From the NCBI GenBank assembly GCA_024180945.1, contig JAKSGN010000006.1:3472001-3536000 (forward strand): 64,000 nt of DNA, written 5' to 3'. This stretch comes from Macrophomina tecta. Its lineage: Eukaryota; Ascomycota; Dothideomycetes; Botryosphaeriales; Botryosphaeriaceae. Position 1 is the stretch's first letter. Every line of letters starts with the position of its first letter. The notes under the pieces were generated by a model. The model was not told the DNA's origin. It worked only from the letters and a program-made list of their open reading frames with translations, and did no database searches. Below are positions 22,287 to 33,304 of the stretch, piece by piece. Made by a program: the position numbers and the translations under genes.

Positions 22287-22900
22287 GGGGGTGGTTGTTA
22301 AGGTGGCCGACGTGTTTTTTTTTTTTTTTTGGCGGCATGGCGGCTCGAGGGAAGCGTGTTAATGGGAAGATGGAGCACATTGTATTTGTTTTTGTTGGAC
22401 TTTTTGTTTTGGGTACCTTGAGTGTTTGCGGGATTGGTTTGATTGAAGAAGAAGTTCGAGGGAGTATTGCATACAGGACATTCCTCTCATGAATCGGCAG
22501 GGGTATTAGAGCTGCGAAAAGATTGTTATCTGAGTGATCGGCCATGAACGGGAGACTAGAGAATTACCATCGCTCTTTTCCAACCGCCACGTCTCTATTT
22601 TGCTCCTCGCTCTCTTGTATGTTACCGGGAGTCGAGAGTAAGGGTGGGAACGTGCAAAGAGTCTAATCAGGCATATTAACGTAAGTTTTATTTATTTATT
22701 TTTTTTTTTTTTTTTGTAGGAAAAGAAATGATATGAACGTCCGAATGACGGGTTCAACTCCGGCGACTCGGATTCTGCTCAGTCTTGCGAGAACAGCCCA
22801 GGATAGCCTGCAGTGTGACGGCAGCCATCTCTAAGGGGCGGGGTATGATGGAGCAGTGGTCTGAAACGAATCCATATATGGGGACATGGAATCCTTTTCG
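22287..22900. other. Intergenic after the F-box gene; two T runs
   Basis: Runs of 16 T (22315-22330) and 17 T (22699-22715, inside a longer TTTA/T tract) lie downstream of the F-box stop. No gene is seen. Confidence 0.5.
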
Positions 22901-22953
22901 TAGTGACTGGAGGAGGAGACTTCCCGAGCTCAGACGAAGTGCATGAGTTCACG

Positions 22954-23375
22954 TGCGATACTCCAGCGGTGATGATGCAGACGCTTGTCCAAGTGGCGTA
23001 CCACGCGCCGAGAATTTCTTTCCTAGCGCCTTTCCCAGAAGCTGCGAGGAGAAGACGAGAAGGTGTCGTTTAGTGCAGCATCTGAAAATCCACGAGGGCC
23101 CGGGTCGGTGGAGGAGGGGTCGACGGTCAGGGACCTGACGCGAGCGTTGGCGCGGACGCCGGCGCCGAAGAGCTAGGGCGGCGGCCTTGCGCTCCGAGAT
23201 GCTGGAGATGTGGGTGTCCTCGTTGAGGGCCTCGCGGCCGATGTCGGTGAATGTCCCGGCAGGTCAGCATGGCTTGCGCGGAGTCCTGCTTGGATATGCC
23301 GTTCTTGACATGCTGGGATACCGGCCGGATCTGTGCATGTGGGTGCTTAGTGAGGCTTGAATGGGGGTCCATACT
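22954..23375 (-). pseudogene. Short frameshifted coding relic, family unknown
   Basis: On the minus strand a frame reading VKNGISKQDSAQAMLTC (about 23310-23255) continues, after a one-base shift, as FTDIGREALNEDTHISSISE then RKAAALAL. After a second one-base shift it continues as GAGVRANARVRSLTVDPSST. Read together these form a smooth protein-like segment, but no single frame holds them. They lie between the F-box gene and ETF beta with no credible start or splice sites. I infer a remnant of a larger gene. The family is not recognised and the ends are approximate. Confidence 0.35.
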
Positions 23376-23845
23376 AGCGGCTTGTTCGTGATCTCTTTAT
23401 GAGTGATTGTGTGTACTTCGGTACTCAGAACGCGTTTGCGTTCAGGGAGAAATGTGAGTGCTGATGTGAAGAGAAAGTAAGATCGTATACCTGAATTGCA
23501 TAGTTAGGGGTCCTTGGAGCTATCAGTGAACAGTCTATGGGTTGTTTATAAACCACGTCTGGGAATGTGGCTGGAAACGGGCACATGAAGTATAATCAAA
23601 GTAGCTGAACGATGCAGCCGTCCCATCAATTTCAGAGAACGCAGGCATGCCAAAAAAAAAAAAAAAAAAGAAATACATTCAAGAATATAACAGAACAGTC
23701 TCATACCTGCTATGTACAATACACAAGCGGCAGCCCAAAATCCCGGTCCTTTTTGATATCGTGTGCCAAATCCAGCCCCGTTGTTGACCGAGAAGTCTAA
23801 CCAAAGCCTCTTCTAAATCATTTCCCGTAATCCCAAGCCCCCTTC
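23376..23845. other. Intergenic; A18 run
   Basis: An AT-richer stretch with a run of 18 A at 23652-23669. I see no gene here; part of it may be the 3' UTR of the ETF beta gene. Confidence 0.5.
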
Positions 23846-24747
23846 TTACAAGGCACCGAGCTCCTTTAGCTTCGAAATCATGCTGTCAACATCCTCGACC
23901 TTCTGGCCGCCCTGCCTCTGCGCCGGCTCTGTAACCTTCAACGTCTTCAGCCTGTTCTTGACATCAACACCATAATCCTCCGGCTTCTTCTTGGCCAGCG
24001 GCTTCTTCTTCGCCTTCATGATGTTCGGCAAACTAGCGTAGCGCGGCTCGTTCAACCGGAGGTCCGTCGTAATAATCATGGGCAGCTTCGCGCGGAGTGT
24101 CTCGACGCCGCCATCGACCTCGCGCGTAACGGTGCAGACATCGTCCTTGATCTCGACCTTGGACGCCTGGGTAGCCTGAGCCCAGCCAAGCAGGCCGGAC
24201 AGCATCTGGCCGGTCTGGTTGGCATCGTCATCGATGCTCTGCTTGCCGAGGATGACGAGGTTCGCCTTCTCCTCCTCGACGGCCTTCTTGAGCATCTTGG
24301 CGACGCCGAGCGGCTCCAGCTCGCCGGCAGGACCGTCGGCCGTCTGGACGTGCACGCCGCGGTCGGCGCCCATGGCCATGGCGGTACGAAGTACGTCCTG
24401 CGCTTTCGCCGGCCCCGCGCTCCACGCGATGATCTCGTCGACGGGCTGCGCCTTGCGCTCGCGCAGCCGTACGGCTTCCTCGACCGACAGTTCGTCGAAG
24501 GGGTTCATGCTGTGCTTGACGCCGGCCGTCTCGACGGCCGTCTGGGCCTTGTTGATGCGCGGCTTGACCTATTGTGTGCGGGAATCATCAATTAGCCTGG
24601 AGCTTTTGTATATGTGGAATGTGTTCCGTCGGGAGAGGGCAGAGGCGTGGGACTACGGATGCGGCAGACGGCGTTCGGAGGAGAGGGACGTACGGCATAG
24701 TCGATGACCCGCTTGACGGGGACCAGGATGCGGAGCTTCGAGGCCAT
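23846..24747 (-). CDS. etfb: Electron transfer flavoprotein beta subunit
   Basis: Two exons on the minus strand, 24747-24694 and 24568-23846 (777 nt, 258 aa), with a 125-bp intron (GTACGT to ATAG). The first exon encodes MASKLRILVPVKRVIDYA and joins VKPRINKAQTAVETAGVKHS in frame. Diagnostic ETF-beta features are the N-terminal VPVKRVIDY, then NPFDELSVEEAVRLRE, and the nucleotide-binding segment LGKQSIDDDANQTGQML followed by WAQAT. The C-terminal part has RLNEPRYASLPNIMKAKKKP. The length matches the family (about 255 aa). In mitochondria it pairs with the alpha subunit, carries electrons from acyl-CoA and other dehydrogenases to ETF-ubiquinone oxidoreductase, and binds AMP. The alpha subunit is not in this window. 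Confidence 0.95.
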
Positions 24748-25308
24748 GGCTGAATTGGAGTGGAGAGCGGTGGCGGATGGATGAGGAGGCGCTGACAAGG
24801 ATGGCGGGTGATTAACTCGCTTGTCCCCGCTGATGTGAGTGTTGGGGTAGAGGTAGAGGAGGGTGGTGATGGTGAAGCTTGTGAGATGCGGGACCGGTGC
24901 TGCTGATTGAAGCTCTTCTAGCCGAAGCCGAGCTCGGCTCAATGATGTGTGGGGAATCCCGGAGCGACAGCGGTGTACACGGAGCTGTTGCGACCCTCGG
25001 ACCCTCGACTCCCGGGCGTTCAGAGCTTGGGATACAGTGTGAAATTGATTCTATTCTTCTTTGGTATTACCGCAAAAAAACCTGAAAACCTGAAGGCCTG
25101 TCCAGCGCGGTGGTTAGCTGTCCACCAACGACCCCTCTGAGGACCCCTTTGCTTGGCCTAATCTCAGCATCGGAGAGAACATCACATCCATTACAGCGTT
25201 CGGCGCATGTTCTACGCGCCCATCCACAAAGGTACCATCCACCAGGCCATGCCTTCAATCCCTGCATGCATTCAATCCAAACTCGTTCTCAACAGCACTG
25301 GATCCCCT
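24748..25308. other. Intergenic between two minus-strand genes
   Basis: This holds the upstream region of the ETF beta gene and the 3' flank of the ArfGAP gene. Short frames only; no gene or repeat is recognised. Confidence 0.5.
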
Positions 25309-26830
25309 TTACCAATCACCCCACCCATCGTCATCCTTCTTTGCCGGAGCACCGCTTGCACCACCACTGCCTCCCTTCTTCATTGCTGCTGTGCCAACGC
25401 TAGTCGGCTTTGGCTTACTTGCCACCTGTTCTCCCGTGGCAGCGAATTCGTCCCAGAAGCTCTTCTTGTCCGCGCTAGGACCACTGGGCGGCGCGCCAAA
25501 AGTATCCCAGAAGTCCTTGTGGTCCTCGTCAGGCCCGGCCTTCTTTGCTGCTCCGTTGCGTGGCGCGAGCGTATTATCGCCCTCGACGAAGCGGTTGAAT
25601 GTTTCAGCAGCGTTCTTGCTCGCGGACTGAGCAGTCTGTCCGAGCGTGAGCGCTGCCTGGCGGGCTTGTGCTGCAATGTCGGCTTTCGAGAGCTGTAAGA
25701 CAGGCGTGTTGTCAATGCCGCGGTCAGATACGGAAGGCGGTGTATAAGGGCACACGTACGTTCTCCACGCCTGGCTTGACCCATCCTTCATAGCCCGTCT
25801 TTGCCGTCTTCTGCACAGTCGTGCTAAACCAACCGAAACCTTTGGTCAAAGCACCCACGGGATCCTTCTGGAAGTCGTCCAGACCAGGGACGGCGCCTTG
25901 TGATTGTTGCTGCGGGAAGGGGTCGCTACCGAAGCCAGCGTACTTTCCGCCCTGGTTGGGCGGTAGGTCATCAGGTCTGTTCGCGTTCTCGGCGCCCATG
26001 CGCGCGAAGTAGGCCTCGTTCTGCTGTTTCTTGCTCAACGACGCAGTGCCCAGGCTAGGCGAACCAGTGCGACCAGGAGCAAAGCCTTCCAGCTCATTGC
26101 GCGAAACCGGAGTGCCTGATCTGCTTCCGGCCTTGCTGCCACTAAGCGGCGCCGTGTTTTTCTTCTGCAGCGGCTTCTTCTCCTTTGGCTGCGGCACATA
26201 TTCCTTGCCCTCGACCTTTGCCGTCAGCCTCTCCTTCCACTCCTCGCCGGCCTCGCTGTCGTATCGCTCGTTGATTGTGCAGTCGTCAAATGTGCGTCCC
26301 TCGAGCTGGTTGGATTGGTGGTTGTTGAAGAAGTCCTGCCAAGGCTTGTTGCCGCCGTTCTTCATGCGCGTGAGCTCGGCGGCCTTGAAGGCGTCCATGG
26401 TGATGCTGCGGACGAAGGAAATATGCACGCCGAGACCGCGGTGGACGCCGGAGCAGTTCAGGCACATGAAGATGCCGAATTTAGGCGAAGCCTGCGAGAC
26501 TGCTCATCAGCGACCGCTCTTCAAGGCCCAAGGCGGGTGGTGGTATGGTGCGGCCATGAGGTTAGCCGGGTAGCGGTGGTGGTGGACGTACCCATTGAGG
26601 GCTCGGGGCATTGCAGTCGACGCATGAGTTGTTGCCGTTTTCTTTCTGGATTTCCAGGAGCTACGTATACGCGCGATTGTTAGCAACGTCCGTCGCAGCT
26701 GTCGCACAGTAGTGTTCTGGATTGAAGTGGACATGGGATTCGCAGAGGGCGCGCAACAGGTAGCCAGGGATAGGCTGGAGGGCGTCACCTTGCTCCTGGT
26801 CTCCGGGTCCACTTCCCACATTTTACTCAT
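25309..26830 (-). CDS. gcs1: ADP-ribosylation factor GTPase-activating protein, Gcs1-like
   Basis: Four exons on the minus strand: 26830-26789, 26660-26592, 26491-25760 and 25692-25309 (1227 nt, 408 aa), all joined in phase 0. The ArfGAP zinc finger is complete: Cys27, 30, 47 and 50 in the spacing C-x2-C-x16-C-x2-C, followed by GVHRGLGVHISFVRS with the catalytic arginine at 55. Next come a low-complexity linker and a Gcs1-like middle segment (KKQQNEAYFARMG, then FGWFSTTVQKTAKTGYEGW). The C-terminus is amphipathic and acidic, ending DDDGWGDW. The protein stimulates GTP hydrolysis by Arf1 and works at Golgi and endosomal membranes in vesicle budding. The start is set by MSKMWEVDPETRSK, typical for the family. 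Confidence 0.93.
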
Positions 26831-27913
26831 GGTCGCGGCTCAAGAGTCGGGCGGGATGTGGTGAAGGTGGCTTTGCGCAATCAGTGTGAAGCGGCAGCGG
26901 GAAGGTCGAGGTGCGGGAGCAGTTGGTTGCGGTCGCTAACAAGCGATCATCGGCGTGGTAGCTTGGAGGTACTCGGCTAGATATCAGATCTCCAGGAACG
27001 GGACTTGGTCAGAACTCAGAGAAGGTGGAAACCGCTTGTACGGGGTGACGGCGAGGGGGATCACCGTCGACTGCAGGACGCTTTGGCCGCCGAGTGGCGC
27101 CGTCGGGATTTTGGGCTCCTCAAGCCACGCGACCAGAGACCTCCTCCCCACTTCGTCCTCCACCGTCTCCATCAGACGTCGCCCTACGCGGGCCAATCCT
27201 CATGTTCGTCGGATTCGAGATTTGCTGCGCCTGCGCCATCATTGTCTCTGTGGGTCGAGAGGCAGCGCTGTAGGCATTGACAACGCAATCCAAAGCCCGC
27301 AGCTTGGCGGCTTAACTCCTCAGCATCTCCTCACTCGCATTAGTTTGTACCGACTCCCCGCTTCCTGAGGTTCAGCTTGCCGGTGCTGTCTGATCGCACT
27401 CGCTGCTTGCAGTGCAAATGGCTGCCATTGACATTTGATGCGTCCTCTACTTGCATCACAGATCCTTGCGTCAGACCAATCGACTTGATTTGAGGGCATT
27501 TCAGCCGCCGTTCATCTCATAATGATTCCCTTTCTTTAAGATGCGCATGAATCCTTCATTCTCAGTTTTCCATTTTGCTCTCCTCCTCTTGCTGACGTGG
27601 GCATGAGATGCCAGTGGCTGCGTATGGCGCCTGCAAGATGCGGTTTCCAGTCCTTTTTAGGATGCAGCCTTCTGCAATTCCGTCTGACAGCATGATAGAA
27701 ATGGTCCGTTACTGCGACGCTAGCCACTCTTCTCGCAAGCAGCCCCATTCCGGAACTTAATATCCGTACTCCACAAGGGACTGGCGGCTGACATAAATGG
27801 CTGTCTAGTCTTCTGGCCTTGCATGAAGCTTTAAAGCCATCCGTCACTCACTCTTGCAATCCCACGTTTGCTTACCCATTGCTTCAACCCTCCCAAAAAC
27901 TACTGCACTCACA
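26831..27913. other. Divergent intergenic region
   Basis: This separates the divergent ArfGAP and SDR genes. Short open frames on both strands have no recognisable content. It presumably carries both promoters. Confidence 0.45.
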
Positions 27914-28832
27914 ATGTCTTCCTCTTCCAACCACGGTGCTCTTGTCGTCGTCGGCTCCGGCCCAGGCATCGGCGTCCACGTGGCCGCCGCCTTCGCCTCC
28001 CACGGCTTCAAGAAAATCATTCTACTTTCCCGCAACGCCGAAAGACTCCTTCAGGATGCCGATGCTGTGAAGAAAAAGTCCAACTCGGCCGCCTGCGTCC
28101 ACACCATCAGCACCGAGATCGCCGACACCGCGAAGCTCCAGCAGTCACTGGCCGAAGTCGACCGGCTCCTCGACGACACCACGCCGCTCGAATGCGTACT
28201 CTTCAACGCGGCGCGCGTAGGCCTCAGCAAGCTTCTTGAGTTTCCCGTGAGCGAGATCGAGGCCGACCTCCGGGTACGCAAACCCCAGACCCCACCCCCT
28301 AAAAGAAAGACCTAAGAGTCTCGAATGCTCTACAGCCTGCAGTCTCCTCTCTCTCTCTCTCTCTCTCTCTGCCTCCGACCAAATCCATGCAACTGCACGC
28401 CACTGACCCTTCCTCCTCCAGACCACGGTAACAGGCCTCTACACCACCGCGCAATGGGCCCTCCCGCACCTGCTCGAACTCACCTCCTCCCCCGCCCACA
28501 AACCCTCCTTCCTCGTCACCAACAGCATGCTGCACTCAGACCCCTACCCGCACCTGTTCTCGCTGTCCCTCTGCAAAGCCGCGCAGTACAACCTGACACA
28601 GAGCCTGGCGCGGGAATACGGTCCACGGGGGATCCACTGCGCGCTGGTCGTGGTGTGCGAGCCGGTGCATGACGGGCAGCGGAACGCGAACGCGCGAAAC
28701 ATTGGCGAGCGGGCGTGGGAGGTGTATGCGCAGGGGAAAGAAGAGTGGACGCTCGCTGTGGCGGTCGAGGATAGGGAGAAGAAGGTGAGGCAGGAGGAGG
28801 ATTTGGTGGCGATGGGGTTTGCGGTGGTTTGA
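27914..28832 (+). CDS. Atypical short-chain dehydrogenase/reductase-like protein
   Basis: Two exons, 27914-28273 and 28422-28832 (771 nt, 256 aa), with a 148-bp intron that contains a (CT)12 microsatellite. The Rossmann N-terminus is clear: ALVVVGSGPGIGVHVAAAF carries a GxxPGIG-type dinucleotide loop, followed by KKIILLSRNAERL. A middle segment reads LECVLFNAARVG, where canonical SDRs have NNAG. In the active-site region the canonical YxxxK is LSLCK, so the catalytic tyrosine is leucine although the lysine and the following AAQYNL are kept. Fungal genomes hold a group of such SDR-like proteins, so this is probably a family trait and not a sequencing error. It may bind NAD(P) without normal reductase chemistry; the substrate is unknown. 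Confidence 0.85.
28347..28370. repeat. (CT)12 microsatellite inside the SDR intron
   Basis: Twelve uninterrupted CT units lie within the intron at 28274-28421, upstream of its acceptor. They add to the polypyrimidine character of the intron. Confidence 0.95.
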
Positions 28833-29044
28833 AAGGAGGGCAGTGCTTGGCTGTGAGAGCTTGCGTGCCAAAGGGTGGTTACGGCCTACTGATTGGGGAG
28901 AATCAAGGTGGTTGGACGTAGCGAATGTTCTCTTGCTATTTCTCTTCTTTGTTCCCTCTTATACACGCATCTCAAATCATGTCGTAACGATCTTAAATCT
29001 ACAGTTCCTTCTCCGCGCAACCCCGACCCGTCTCCCTACCCAGC

Positions 29045-31440
29045 TCAAACAGTCAACGATCCCTGCAATCTCAAATCCCTCGAGCTTGCACCCACCGCAA
29101 TCGCGAACTCACCGGCCGGCAGCACCCACTGCTGCGCCGCCACATCCCAGTAGCTAGCGTCCTTGCGGCGGAGCACGAACTCGACCGTGCCACTCTCGCC
29201 CGGCGCGAGGTCGAGCTTCTCGAAGCCGCGCAGCTGGCGCAGCGGGGCGTCGACGCCGGCCGACGCGGGCAGCGAGAGGTACAGCTGCGCGACCTCGGCG
29301 CCAGCGACGTCGCCGCTGTTGGTGATGGTCACCGTGACGGTGGCGAGCGGGGCGTAGGGGTCCGTCGCTGCTGCGGAAGCCGCGCCGTAGGAAGGGCCGC
29401 CCGTGGCGGTGGCGACGAGGTCGGTGTAGGTGAAGTTCGTGTACGCTGGTGGTCATCGGTCAGTCGGTCACCGATTATTTCTCAAGGGTTGAGAGGGAGA
29501 GGGGAGAGGGAGAAAGGGGGCAAAACTCACACAACCCAAACCCAAACTCATATCTTGGCTCGATACCCGCCTTATCGAAATGCCGATAATCGATATACAA
29601 GCCCTCCTCGAAGTTGTCGTCACCAGGCTCCAGCTGTGTCCCGTAATCACCCGCCGCCTTAGCAATCGTATACGGCAGCTTCCCACTCGGACTGACGTCG
29701 CCATACAGCACATCAGCGAGGCCATTGCCGCTCTCCTGGCCGGCAATGCCGCCCCAGACGACGGCGACGACGTTGTCATGGCTGAGAATATCCTCGAGGA
29801 TGATGGGGCCGACGCTGTGCGCGACGACAATGACGGGCTTACCGGCGGAGGCGGCGGCGCGCACGAGGCCGTTGCCGTCGTGCCACGGGTCGAGGTTGAG
29901 GCGGTCGCCCGCATTGCCCTCGACGGTGAGGTACTCCTCACCCGAGTCGGCCGTGATGAAGACGACGGCCGTCTCGGCGGCCGCAGCGGCTGAGGCGGCG
30001 CTGGCTTGGTCGTCGGTTGTGGAGAGGGTCAGAGTCGTGCCTGCTGCTTCAGCGCGGGGGCGGATGGCGTCGAGGGGCGCAATTAGGTAGGGGAATTCGG
30101 TGGTGCCGGACCCCCAGCCCATGGCGAGGTGGCCAGTGTTGCAAGCGCGGTCGGCGCAGGCGTTGGGGCCGGCTGGATTGACGATGGCGTCCTGGCCGAT
30201 GATTGCGAGGGAGGCAGGGGCTTTTAGGGGGAGAGTGGCATTGTCGTTCTTCAGGAGGATGGTGCCATCACGGGCAATAGCACGGGCGACGTTCTTGTGG
30301 TCGGCCTGCACGTCAGGGCCACCAGTGCCGCCGTTCCAGGAAGAGAAAAGAGTTGGGGGGTAGCCTTCGTTCTGGCCGAGGAGGTACCAGGCGGCCAGGA
30401 TGCGCTTGACCATATCATCGAGGCGGGACTGTGGGACTTGGCCAGCGGCGATGGCAGCAGTGAGGTTGGGTCCCCAATAGATGCTTCCGCCGGCAAAGTC
30501 GTCGCCTGGCATCGTCATGTCCAGGCCGGAGTTCGCGCTGAGCACCGTCGAGTGTTGCGCATTCCAATCGCTGAGGACGTAGCCGCGGAATTCGAGCTCC
30601 TCTTTGAGAAGGCTGTTGAGAATGTGGTCATTTTCGCATGCCCAGACACCATCAAGCTTATTGTACGAGCACATAAAGTTGGCGACGTTGGCTTTGACGG
30701 CATCCGCGAAGGGCCAGAGGTAGAGCTCGTGCATGGTACGGTCGTCAATGTTGGAAGACATGGTGTTGCGGTTGAGTTCTTGTTCGTTGCCAATGTAGTG
30801 CTTAGCACAGGCTTGTACGCCCGAGGACTGCATGCCGGTAATGGTCTCATGCATGGCAATACCGGTAAGGTATGGGTCAGGAGAAAAGCCTTCCCAGTTA
30901 CGGCCTCCTTGTGGAATCTAACAACAGTGAGCACCAACTACAATAGAAGTCAGTGAGGATGGGACGCACCTTGCCAAGAGGTCCAGCTACGGGACCAAGT
31001 TGTACGTGAATGCCCAAGCCTTTGGCCTCTGCTCCCATGGCAACGCCTCTCTCGTGGATCAAGCTCTTGTCCCAAGTCGAAGCTGCATGGACGCCAGCTG
31101 GGAACGCAGTAACTCCTTGCGCAAATCTGATTCCGAGGGGGCCATCCTGCAGACAGAGAGAAGGATAACCGATCTTCGGTACGGGCGAGGTATTTCCAAC
31201 GCAGGGCCCATTCTGCCATCCGACTCCTGTGACTATTCCGACTTTCTCATCTTGGTTCAGTTGCGCAAGGGAAGCCTCTGCTTGAGCATATGCAGCATCC
31301 CAGTCACCAGCGGCTGATTTATCGCGTCAGAAGGGTGTCGTATGGGAAGGCAAGAAAGAAAATAGCTCACCCTGTCTGCGGACTGGAGTAGCAGTGCCAA
31401 AGGCGGCAATGGCTAGGAGCAAGGAGTATGAGTTAACCAT
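29045..31440 (-). CDS. Secreted GH3 beta-glucosidase
   Basis: Four exons on the minus strand: 31440-31371, 31313-30970, 30917-29531 and 29445-29045 (2202 nt, 733 aa). The first exon is a signal peptide (MVNSYSLLLAIAAFGTATP) with a basic RRQ end. Glycoside hydrolase family 3 features follow in order: the N-terminal barrel with LCLQDGPLGIRF and KHYIGNEQE, the nucleophile Asp255 in GYVLSDWNAQHS, then the alpha/beta sandwich with GTILLKND and VVWGGIAGQESGNGLADVLYG. A fibronectin-III-like domain closes the protein, from FGLSYTNFTYTDL through GAEVAQLYL. Size and order match fungal cellobiose-cleaving enzymes such as Cel3A/Bgl1, so a role in releasing glucose from cellulose oligomers outside the cell is likely. 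The exact linkage preference cannot be read from sequence. Confidence 0.93.
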
Positions 31441-33099
31441 TGCTCCTTTGGAATTGAACAACTACGATGAACCGTAACGACCGGCACAGGACGAGGTCTC
31501 ACACGATGTTTATAAAACAATTTGGGTGGGACTGTGCCGACGCCGGAGGATGAACCCCGCGGCATGGCCTAGCAAAGATGAACCAGACCAGGGCATCATT
31601 GCACGGAATTGCCAAGCAAGTAAGACGACCACTGGGTAATGCTCGGGCTCTGGCGAATCTAGGCACAGGTAGTGGGCGGCATGTCAATTGGACGGGTGAA
31701 TCGCAACGGGCCGCCTTCTCCGGGCTCAGGATGGGTTTTCGGATTAGCTGCCCCGTACCCCGCAAATTCCATGCATAGGATCAGCGAGTTGCCATCATAT
31801 GATCGGAGAACTAGTGCTGAGGGTGAGAAACACGGCATGAAAATACTGAACACAGCTGCCTAATTGAGAAAGCATGTCGTATGCGGCTGCCGTCGTTGGG
31901 GAGGGGCGCAGGTTGGGCGACATACGTTATGCTTCCGCGTCGAAGCGGCGCCGAGCTTAAAGTCCTTCTGTGTGAACAGTAGAGTTCAGGGGCCAAAAAG
32001 GCGCTTCCACGTTGTTGCCGCCAGGCCTGCTTTCTGGTACGAGCTTCTTATAGACCGTCACTGTTCTTTACTCGTACTTTGATTGTTGGCGCCCACAGAC
32101 GGTGAGCTTCACTCCGCATGGTGTGATGCCAGGCCGCAATGACCCGAGAATGCACGCGTGTGGGTCAATGGCAACATCTCGGCGGCAGGTAACAGGCAAA
32201 AGGCATGGTCCTCTCCGTTTGAACCGTTGGTCATCCCGCAGGTCGCCTTGGCTGGAGAGGATGCTGACTCATTTCCCAGCAACAGGTTGCTCCCCTGGCT
32301 TTCTGCAGGCCGACGAGACAGCGTTGGCAGCGGCCAGTATTGCGCCGGACACTCGCGTTCCAAGCTCTTGACAGTTTTTGAGAGTTTGAGTGTTGCGAAG
32401 AGCCGCATCGTTGTGGCAGCCTGAGCAGCCGCGCTCGGGCATTCCGCGGCTCAGGCCACAAACAAGGGGAGTCAGCGACTGCGCGCTGCTGGGGAGAGCC
32501 TCCCCGGGCTGTTGCGTGGCTCCTCTGGGAGGCCGGCCCAGTGGCGACGGTTGACTGGATCGGACAAAGAGATGGCACAGAAGGCGATTGTGTGCGATCT
32601 GAACAGCGGTGGCCAGTGCTCGCAGATGCAGATGCGGGCGCGGGCTGGGCGATGAAAAATTGGAGCAGCGGGCGGCGGCACGCAATTTGCAGAAGGCGTT
32701 AGCAAAGAAGATAAGTGGCGCGCGCGGAGGTGCAAAGGGTGTTTGACTCGCAGCGAAGTCGGGGCCCGCGAAATTTTACAACGTCAGAGGCTAGCGATTG
32801 GCGCCCCACCCACGCGCAACCTTCTTCTTCTTCCTCCTCAAAGCCCAGTCATCCCTCCCTCCTCTCGTCTTCCACAGCAAACACCATCCCATTGACTGCA
32901 ACCACCAGCGTTGCGCCCCTCTCCCACCCTCTGACCCGCCTCACGTCGCCGCGAATGCGTGCTGCTGTGTCCATCTTCACCTCGCAGGTACGTGCCGGCC
33001 CTTCCTGTGCAATGGCGCTCAAAATCCCCCGAATCCTTATCTGCGCCCTACGAGCCGCACCGATTCCCAGACCGCCCCGTCGCCGCCCGCCTCAAAACT
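31441..33099. other. Divergent region between beta-glucosidase and CPA1 leader
   Basis: This contains the promoters of both genes. No coding block is convincing. From about 32710 the plus strand becomes C-rich, and this part is probably the CPA1 leader. One exact TGACTCA (listed separately) and one near match TGACTCG at 32744-32750 are present. Confidence 0.45.
32265..32271 (+). promoter_or_regulatory. Candidate Gcn4/CPC1 (cross-pathway control) site
   Basis: The exact heptamer TGACTCA lies 835 bp upstream of the attenuator uORF and about 1.03 kb upstream of the CPA1 start. Arginine genes of fungi are under Gcn4/CPC1 control, which makes it plausible. A heptamer occurs often by chance, and another copy is present elsewhere in the window, so support is weak. 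Confidence 0.3.
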
Positions 33100-33244
33100 A
33101 TGGCCTCGAAATTCAAATCGCTGACTTTTCCTTCGCTGCAGGACTACATCTCTGGTACGATTGCCCTGCTGTCGCCTGCTGCCGGTACCTCCGCTGACCA
33201 ACACCCGCCATGCAGACCACCTGTGGAAGGCCTCTATCAACTAA
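33100..33244 (+). CDS. Arginine attenuator peptide (uORF of CPA1), split by an intron
   Basis: Two exons, 33100-33154 and 33216-33244, encode 27 residues. The 61-bp intron (33155-33215) starts GTACGA, has a GCTGAC branch-like site and ends CATGCAG. The peptide starts MASKFKSL and contains the conserved core QDYISDHLWK, then a short tail and TAA. By knowledge of Neurospora arg-2 and yeast CPA1, this nascent peptide stalls the ribosome at its stop codon when arginine is high and lowers CPA1 synthesis. The Asp of QDY is the residue known to be essential and is kept. The uORF stop is 60 nt before the CPA1 ATG. The splice junction falls within the second Asp codon (SDH). Without splicing the frame stays open beyond the CPA1 start, so the intron is integral to its function. 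Confidence 0.9.
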
Positions 33245-33304
33245 AGAGCCCTACCCTACACACAAATCGCCGCCAGTACACGTCACAAAACAACCACAAT
33301 CACC

